From: Lingula anatina
Taxonomy: Eukaryota > Brachiopoda > Lingulata > Lingulida > Lingulidae
Reading direction: 5' to 3'
NCBI RefSeq assembly: GCF_001039355.2
Contig: NW_019774069.1
Span: forward strand, 1,033,601-1,097,600
Length of the DNA: 64,000 nt
The notes under the pieces were generated by a model. That model worked only from the letters and a program-made list of their open reading frames with translations. It was not told where the DNA came from and ran no database searches. This document shows positions 57,196-64,000 of the stretch, piece by piece; the stretch's first letter is position 1, and every line of letters begins with the position of its first letter. Made by a program: the position numbers and the translations under genes.

Positions 57196-57953
57196 TTGTA
57201 CACAGAAAAAAAATGAAAAAAATTGAAATGGATGACCTGGTATGTTTTATGCACTGGGTACCATGCACAAGTTAATAGTATTTTTTTCTTTTGGAACATA
57301 CACCAGTCTGTGTCAGTTGTTGTTTTTTAGAATATGTCTAATGTATTATTATTATTATTATTGTAAATTATTTCATTGTATTTATTTTTGAAAGTATCTT
57401 TGCAATATGACATCACATTCTTAGCGTACAAATGGCAGAATGTTCAAAAGTGCAATCTTAAACCTCTTGCACAAATGTTTTTTGCTTGAATTTTTATTTA
57501 GTCAAATATTCAGCATTGTTGTCAACTTTTACATTTTACATTCATTTTAGTACAGTTTTATCTGTTCACTCACTCAGTGGTACATGTTAAAATACTGACA
57601 TTTTGCAGATATAATTTTTTCTGGCCATAAAATTGTTCTTGTACAGTTTTTTGCTTGGTGCTGTGCATCTTTCTATATGAAAATATTATATGAATTTACA
57701 TAGAAAATATTATAAATACACATATATGTGCAATATACATTTTATATTTAGGAGATGTGGCTGGCTCCAACGCAAACAAAACACATTTTGTGTGAATGTA
57801 TATGTTAATGAAAAAATCTATTGATATAATTGATGTTTTGTCTCTGCAGTTGCAGTGAAATACTCGAGGTGTTTTTGAATTGTGACATATCGTTTTAGCT
57901 TAATAGTTACCACATTTTTTCCATTTTCAAAGATTGTAGAAATTATACATACA

Positions 57954-58017
<64 letters not shown>

Positions 58018-58023
58018 TTTTGT
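57196..58023 (+). repeat. 3'-flank segment, copy A
   Basis: This segment runs from a TTGTACACAG start to an AT dinucleotide tract (57957-58013) and ends at the N at 58024. It recurs at 58025-58841 with about ten differences, including 1-2 nt indels and AT-tract length. The end in an AT microsatellite next to an N points to a contig break. Confidence 0.88.
57957..58013. repeat. (AT)n microsatellite, copy A
   Basis: Long AT dinucleotide tract just before the N at 58024. The same tract is at 58787-58841 and 61389-61444 in the other copies. Confidence 0.97.
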
Positions 58024-58024
58024 N
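58024..58024. other. Assembly gap (single N)
   Basis: A single N separates copies A and B of the 3'-flank segment and is probably a scaffold placeholder. Confidence 0.9.
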
Positions 58025-58783
58025 TTGTACACAGAAAAAAAATGAAAAAAATTGAAATGGATGACCTGGTATGTTTTATGCACTGGGTACCATGCACAAG
58101 TTAATAGTATTTTTTTCTTTTGGAACATACACCAGTCTGTGTCAGTTGTTGTTTTTTTAGAATATGTCTAATGTATTATTATTATTATTATTGTAAATTA
58201 TTTCATTGTATTTATTTTTGAAAGTATCTTTGCAATATGACATCACATTCTTAGCGTACAAATGGCAGAATGTTCAAAAGTGCAATCTTAAACCTCTTGC
58301 ACAAATGTTTTTTGCTTGAATTTTTATTTAGTCAAATATTCAGCATTGTTGTCAACTTTTACATTTTACATTCATTTTAGTACAGTTTTATCTGTTCACT
58401 CACTCAGTGGTACATGTTAAAATACTGACATTTTGCAGATATAATTTTTTCTGGCCATAAAATTGTTCTTGTACAGTTTTTTGCTTGGTGCTGTGCATCT
58501 TTCTATATGAAAATATTATATGAATATACATAGAAAATATTATAAATACACATATATGTGCAATATACATTTTATATTTAGGAGATGTGGCTGGCTCCAA
58601 CGCAAACAAAACACATTTTGTGTGAATGTATATGTTAATGAAAAAATCTATTGATATAATTGATGTTTTGTCTCTGCAGTTGCAGTGAAATACTCGAGGT
58701 GTTTTTGAATTGTGACATCGTTTTAGCTTGATAGTTACCACATTTTTTCCATTTTCAAAGATTGTAGAAAATATACATACATT

Positions 58784-58842
<59 letters not shown>

Positions 58843-60842
58843 CACTTGGTTAAATTAGTAGAGGGTTTTCATTCATTGAATCAATTACCCCCCAAAAATG
58901 CAATTTTCAATTATTCTGTAAAACCTATTTTGAACACAACCATGTGTGGAGTGTTACACCCTGATTTATGTATGTATTGATAACTGGAAGACAAAGGAAT
59001 AGAAGTGCTTTAACAAGTCGGGTGGCGCATGTACCCATAGTTCCTGTTTTACACATTTTCCTTTCACAACTTGTGAAACTAGGGTAAGGTAAGGTAGCAG
59101 GTTTAAGAAGATGAGCAGTACCATCTCTATTCTGTTAGTGCGTTCAAATATCCCGTTTTGCCTGTGTAGCAGTCTCACACGGGTAGTAGATAAATTCCAG
59201 CATTCGATCAGAAATTGTAGCAAATGGGTAATTGAAGTACTTCGTCGCTTTACCTTGGTGCATTGTACAGGAGAGAAAGAAATTTTACATTGTTAAGAAT
59301 TTCAGAGAATTAGAAGACTTGTGGGTACAGTAAGTATTTCGTTTATCAGGGAGATTAAAAGCATAAAACAAACCGATGTTGAGAAAGTGTCATATGATGT
59401 ACTTTTCACATGGCAGACGACAGGTTTATGATTGACAGCTTTGCTGATCTTTCGACGCCTGACCGCGACTGCAAAGAGCACATATCGATCTATACACACA
59501 AACTCTTGACGTTTTTCATACATTTTTTTTCTAGATAGCACTAGAAAATGAGACTTTTTTTCGGTTTTGCTTCTTAGCTGAATAATGGGCAATAGAAAAG
59601 CCAATGATAGACACTATTGCTCTTCGTGTATATTATTAAAATTTTATTATCGTACTCTTCTATTATCTCATTGTATGTGAAAGTTTGACTTTGTATTTGC
59701 ACTGAAACTTAGATGTTTTGTGATATTCACATTCTGACCTATTCACGTGCTGTAAACAATCTAGGAACTTCATTAGAACAAAATTTTGAACATTTTCAAC
59801 ACGAGGATATATAATAAAAGAATTAAAATCAACAACATACGTTGTTTGTATTTATTAATTCGTTTATTTTTTATATGCACTAATCTCTAATCCAAGCAAA
59901 AGTTTATAAAAATAATTTTGCCTTTATTGGGGAGACGGTACGACAGTATCGTGCAATCTTTAGAAGAGCCCTTTTGACGGAGGAGGGGGAATTCTCTAAA
60001 ACGGTCGACTCTCCGCGCTTTGGTACGCATTACAGTTGTCTGATTATTTTTCTGGTTTTATTTGTTTATCGACTTCAAGAATTAATTCGATCCCAAGTGT
60101 TCATTGATCATGCGTGATATTGGAAGTATGAGAGCACGTTGTTTGGATGTGAAAAATAAATCAAGAATGCGTAAACAAGTCTGCGAAAAGGAGCGTATTT
60201 CACTTAATGACAGATAATAAACATGAAATGAGTGTTTGCTAAACGACACAACAAACAACTGTGTTTCATGCTTTATTCAGCGAGTACTGCTTGCCATTCA
60301 AAGCTTGCATAGAAACGCAAATAGCTTTGGCAAAAAATGTTAAATTTGTAAGCGAAATGCATATGGTATAATGCATATATATTTCTATAAACGCAAAGAA
60401 TTCCTTTTATAATTATGTCAAGACAGCAGGCATCGCCTTGCGCTACAGACATTCTTTTAAAGATAAAATTAGTAAATTTTTTTCACCTTTCTCGTGCAGT
60501 CGTTACACTCTAAAATATATGACAACTAAAATGAGTGTAAATATACACATTACAGTCCACCACAGCTTGGCCGCATAGCAATCTCTCCGAGTATTACCTC
60601 CGATTATTTCTTTAAATTCTACTTCAAATCGTAGGCTTACAGGTCACAGCAGTTTCAAATATACATGTAGTAAATACCAGAACAATTTGAATAATTAGTA
60701 AGAGAGAAACAGAGTTCCTGTCATCTTTTGCTGAAGAACTTCCGATAATCTGGTCTCACAGCTGTTCTGCATAAAAATGTGATAATTAGAATTGTTTGAA
60801 TAGCCTAATGAGTAACGAGTAATTAAGAGTGGACGGATTGCG
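58025..60842 (+). repeat. 3'-flank segment, copy B
   Basis: The first part repeats copy A. From 58242 onward the whole segment is repeated as copy C (60845 to about 63487) with small substitutions and indels. The stretch at about 59900-60650 is richer in CpG than its surroundings, but no gene was recognised. Short antisense frames (for example 59302-59604) are repeated in copy C with a changed start and no known family. Two haplotypes of one locus placed in series is the simplest reading. Confidence 0.85.
58787..58841. repeat. (AT)n microsatellite, copy B
   Basis: AT tract continuing into TACACTTGG; it corresponds to the tract where copy A breaks. Confidence 0.97.
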
Positions 60843-60843
60843 N
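60843..60843. other. Assembly gap (single N)
   Basis: A single N lies at the junction of copies B and C, where copy B stops exactly at the sequence that copy C continues beyond. Confidence 0.9.
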
Positions 60844-61386
60844 TATCACATTCTTAGCGTACAAATGGCAGAATGTTCAAAAGTGCAATCTTAAACCTCT
60901 TGCACAAATGTTTTTTGCTTGAATTTTTATTTAGTCAAATATTCAGCATTGTTGTCAACTTTTACATTTTACATTCATTTTAGTACAGTTTTATCTGTTC
61001 ACTCACTCAGTGGTACATGTTAAAATACTGACATTTTGCAGATATAATTTTTTCTGGCCATAAAATTGTTCTTGTACAGTTTTTTGCTTGGTGCTGTGCA
61101 TCTTTCTATATGAAAATATTATATGAATATACATAGAAAATATTATAAATACACATATATGTGCAATATACATTTTATATTTAGGAGATGTGGCTGGCTC
61201 CAACGCAAACAAAACACATTTTGTGTGAATGTATATGTTAATGAAAAAATCTATTGATATAATTGATGTTTTGTCTCTGCAGTTGCAGTGAAATACTCGA
61301 GGTGTTTTTGAATTGTGACATCGTTTTAGCTTGATAGTTACCACATTTTTTCCATTTTCAAAGATTGTAGAAAATATACATACATT

Positions 61387-61388
<2 letters not shown>

Positions 61389-61444
<56 letters not shown>
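61389..61444. repeat. (AT)n microsatellite, copy C
   Basis: AT tract in copy C continuing into AACACTTGG, one base different from copy B. Confidence 0.97.
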
Positions 61445-61445
<1 letters not shown>

Positions 61446-62575
61446 CACTTGGTTAAATTAGTAGAGGGTTTTCATTCATTGAATCAATTACCCCCCAAAA
61501 ATGCAATTTTCAATTATTCTGTAAAACCTATTTTGAACACAACCATGTGTGGAGTGTTGCGCCCTGATTTAGGTATGTAGTGATAATATAACTGGAAGAC
61601 AAAGGAATAGAAGTGCTTTAACAAGCCGGGTGGCGCATGTACCTATAGTTCCTGTTTTACACATGTTCCCTTCACAACTTGTGAAACTAGGGTAAGGTAA
61701 GGTAGCAGGTTTAAGAAGATGAGCAGTACCATCTCTGTTCTGTTACTGCGTTCAAATATCCCGTTTTGCCTGTGTGGTAGCAGTCTCACACGGGTAGTAG
61801 ATAAATTCCAGCATTCGATCAGAAATTGTAGCAAATGGGTAATTGAGGTACTTCGTCGCTTTACCTTGGTGCATTGTACAGGAGAGAAAGAAATTTTACA
61901 TTGTTAAGAATTTCAGAGAATTAGAAGACTTGTGGGTACAGTAAGTATTTCGTTTATCAGGGAGATTAAAAGCATAAAACAAACCGATGTTGAGAAAGTG
62001 TCATATGATGTACTTTTCACATGGCAGACGACAGGTTTATGATTGACAGCTTTGTTGATCTTTCGACGCCTGACCGCGACTGCAAAGAGCACATATCGAT
62101 CTATACATACAAACTCTTGACGTTTTTCATACATTTTTTTTTCTAGATAGCACTAGAAAATGAGACTTTTTTTCGGTTTTGCTTCCTAGCTGAATAATGG
62201 GCAATAGAAAAGCCAATGATAGACACTATTGCTCTTCGTGTATATTATTAAAATTTTATTATCGTACTCTTCTATTATCTCATTGTATGTGAAATTTTGA
62301 CTTTGTATTTGCACTGAAACTTAGATGTTTTGTGATATTCACATTCTGACCTATTCACGTGCTGTAAACAATCTAGGAACTTCATTAGAACAAAATTTTG
62401 AACATTTTCAACACGAGGATATATAATAAAAGAATTAAAATCAACAACATACGTTGTTTGTATTTATTAATTCGTTTATTTTTTATATGCACTAATCTCT
62501 AATCCAAGCAAAAGTTTATAAAAATAATTTTGCCTTTATTGGGGAGACGGTACGACAGTATCGTGCAATCTTTAG

Positions 62576-62613
62576 TCAAGAAGTTATAATCTCATTATAA
62601 CTTCTTGCTTTAG
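62576..62613. repeat. 38-bp hairpin insertion present only in copy C
   Basis: Perfect 14-bp arms (CAAGAAGTTATAAT at 62577-62590, its complement at 62594-62607) flank a CTC loop. The insertion ends CTTTAG, duplicating the CTTTAG before it (62570-62575). Copy B has only one CTTTAG and no hairpin at the same place. Confidence 0.85.
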
Positions 62614-63487
62614 TAGAGCCCTTTTGACGGAGGAGGGGGAATTCTCTAAAACGGTCGACTCTCCGCGCTTTGGTACGCATTACAGTTGTCTTCAATTATT
62701 TTTCTGGTTTTATTTGTTTATCGACTTCAAGAATTAATTCGATCCCAAGTGTTCATTGATCATGCGTGATATTGGAAGTATGAGAGCACGTTGTTTGGAT
62801 GTGAAAAATAAATCAAGAATGCGTAAACAAGTCTGCGAAAAGGAGCGTATTTCACTTAATGACAGATAATAAACATGAAATGATTGTTTGCTAAACGACA
62901 CAACAAGCAACTGTGTTTCATGCTTTATTCAGCGAGTACTGCTTGCCATTCAAAGCTTGCATAGAAACGCAAATAGCTTTGGCAAAAAAATGTTAAATTT
63001 GTAAGCGAAATGCATATGGTATAATGCATATATATTTCTATAAACGCAAAGAATTCCTTTTATAATTATGTCAAGACAGCAGGCATCGCCTTGCGCTACA
63101 GACATTCTTTTAAAGATAAAATTAGTAAATTTTTTTCACCTTTCTCGTGCAGTCGTTACACTCTAAAATATATGACAACTAAAATGAGTGTAAATATACA
63201 CATTACAGTCCACCACAGCTTGGCCGCATAGCAATCTCTCCGAGTATTACCTCCGATTATTTCTTTAAATTCTACTTCAAATCGTAGGCTTACAGGTCAC
63301 AGCAGTTTCAAATATATATGTAGTAAATACCAGAACAATTTGAATAATTAGTAAGAGAGAAACAGAGTTCCTGTCATCTTTTGCTGAAGAACTTCCGATA
63401 ATCTGGTCTCACAGCAGTTCTGCATAAAAATGTGATAATTAGAATTGTTTGAATAATGAGTAACGAGTAATTAAGAGTGGACGGATT

Positions 63488-64000
63488 GTGTTATTTCTTA
63501 CACTGAACAACAACGAAGAGGCTGTTTATAGACCTGATCAGGAGTTGAAATCAACGCACCAGGACGGAATAAAGGCTTAGAACACAGAGTTTTCTAATTA
63601 ACGTCTGATATCTTATTTATAAAATTAAGGTTATCAAAATAGATAAAGTGAAAGTGGGCGGATGCTCCTATACATCAACAAATTCTGTATTTACACTTTT
63701 GGACGGACTGCACTGATATTGAATTCAAGTTTCACATCGAATATAAGAATCTAAGAATAAACTTTTATATGAAGATATGAAATAACATTCGATAAATTAC
63801 AACTAGGCTGAAGTCTGAGTTTTGACAAAAGCAATCGGTTGGTTCGGTCTCCTTGGAACTACACAAAATTGGTTTATGAGCAACTGATTATCATAAAAAT
63901 CTTGGATTAAGTGCTCTCATCAATCATTTGGATTACCATCTTGATTACTTGGACATTTATTTATAGTAAATTCACAATAATTCATTTGCAATTGAAAAAA
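63488..64000. other. Downstream flank, nothing recognised
   Basis: This is unique, AT-rich sequence after the end of copy C. No open frame of note, RNA gene or repeat is visible. Confidence 0.7.

Larger units (their letters stand above)
60844..63487 (+). repeat. 3'-flank segment, copy C
   Basis: This is about 98-99% the same as copy B by eye. It differs in AT-tract length, a few small indels and a 38-bp hairpin insertion at 62576-62613 that copy B lacks. It continues into unique sequence after 63487. Confidence 0.85.

Noticed and set aside
58400-61389. 128-codon minus-strand frame present twice identically
   Set aside because: The repetition reflects the duplicated 3'-flank segment. The start lies at the AT tract and the peptide has no recognisable domain or coding bias.
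1-64000. CRISPR arrays, operons, phage or other prokaryotic systems
   Set aside because: The window is plainly a spliced animal gene with GT-AG introns and microsatellites. No regularly spaced direct repeats with unique spacers are present.

Overview
The window is a piece of an intron-rich, AT-rich animal genome. It holds one complete protein-coding gene on the + strand: a Ras-specific guanine nucleotide-releasing factor of the RasGRF1/2 (CDC25Mm) family. The start codon is at 3240 and the stop ends at 55848. I find 28 constitutive coding exons and three in-frame candidate cassette exons. The protein is clearly orthologous to vertebrate RasGRF but diverged. Together with the many intronic CT/CA/AT microsatellites and small inverted-repeat elements, this suggests an invertebrate, perhaps a lophotrochozoan such as a mollusc. 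That placement is inference and weak.

Layout: 1-3143 is upstream sequence with no recognised gene. Exons 1-4 (3240-17275) encode the N-terminal PH domain, a coiled coil and a basic tail. A 12.3 kb intron follows. Exons 5-9 (29574-32401) encode the IQ motif and DH (RhoGEF) domain. Exons 10-13 (32852-34398) encode the second PH domain. Exons 14-15 (38754-39281) encode the Ras exchanger motif (REM, RasGEF_N). Exons 16-19a (40702-45780) encode a long Ser/Pro-rich linker. Exons 20-28 (47783-55848) encode the rest of REM and the catalytic CDC25 (RasGEF) domain. The order PH-CC-IQ-DH-PH-REM-CDC25 is that of RasGRF, which couples Ca2+/calmodulin and other signals to Ras and Rac activation at membranes. 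Without cassettes the protein is about 1,497 residues, longer than the roughly 1,240-1,270 of vertebrate RasGRFs, because of the linker exon.

Three blemishes look like draft-assembly problems. Exon 8 lies in a near-exact direct repeat whose copies meet at a single N (31526). A 3'-flank segment occurs two to three times with single Ns at 58024 and 60843. Linker exon 17 has an apparent 1-nt frameshift in a purine tract (41660-41714). 

The introns carry the non-genic novelty: a family of non-autonomous foldback elements (10606-11017, 11896-12126, 12769-13292, 23070-23256), an old inverted repeat capped by CA microsatellites (19601-20382), a degenerate tandem repeat of about 143 bp, and several AT-rich stretches with homeodomain- or RFX-like motifs that could be regulatory. 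I saw no prokaryotic-type system, CRISPR array, rRNA or convincing tRNA, and no second protein-coding gene.
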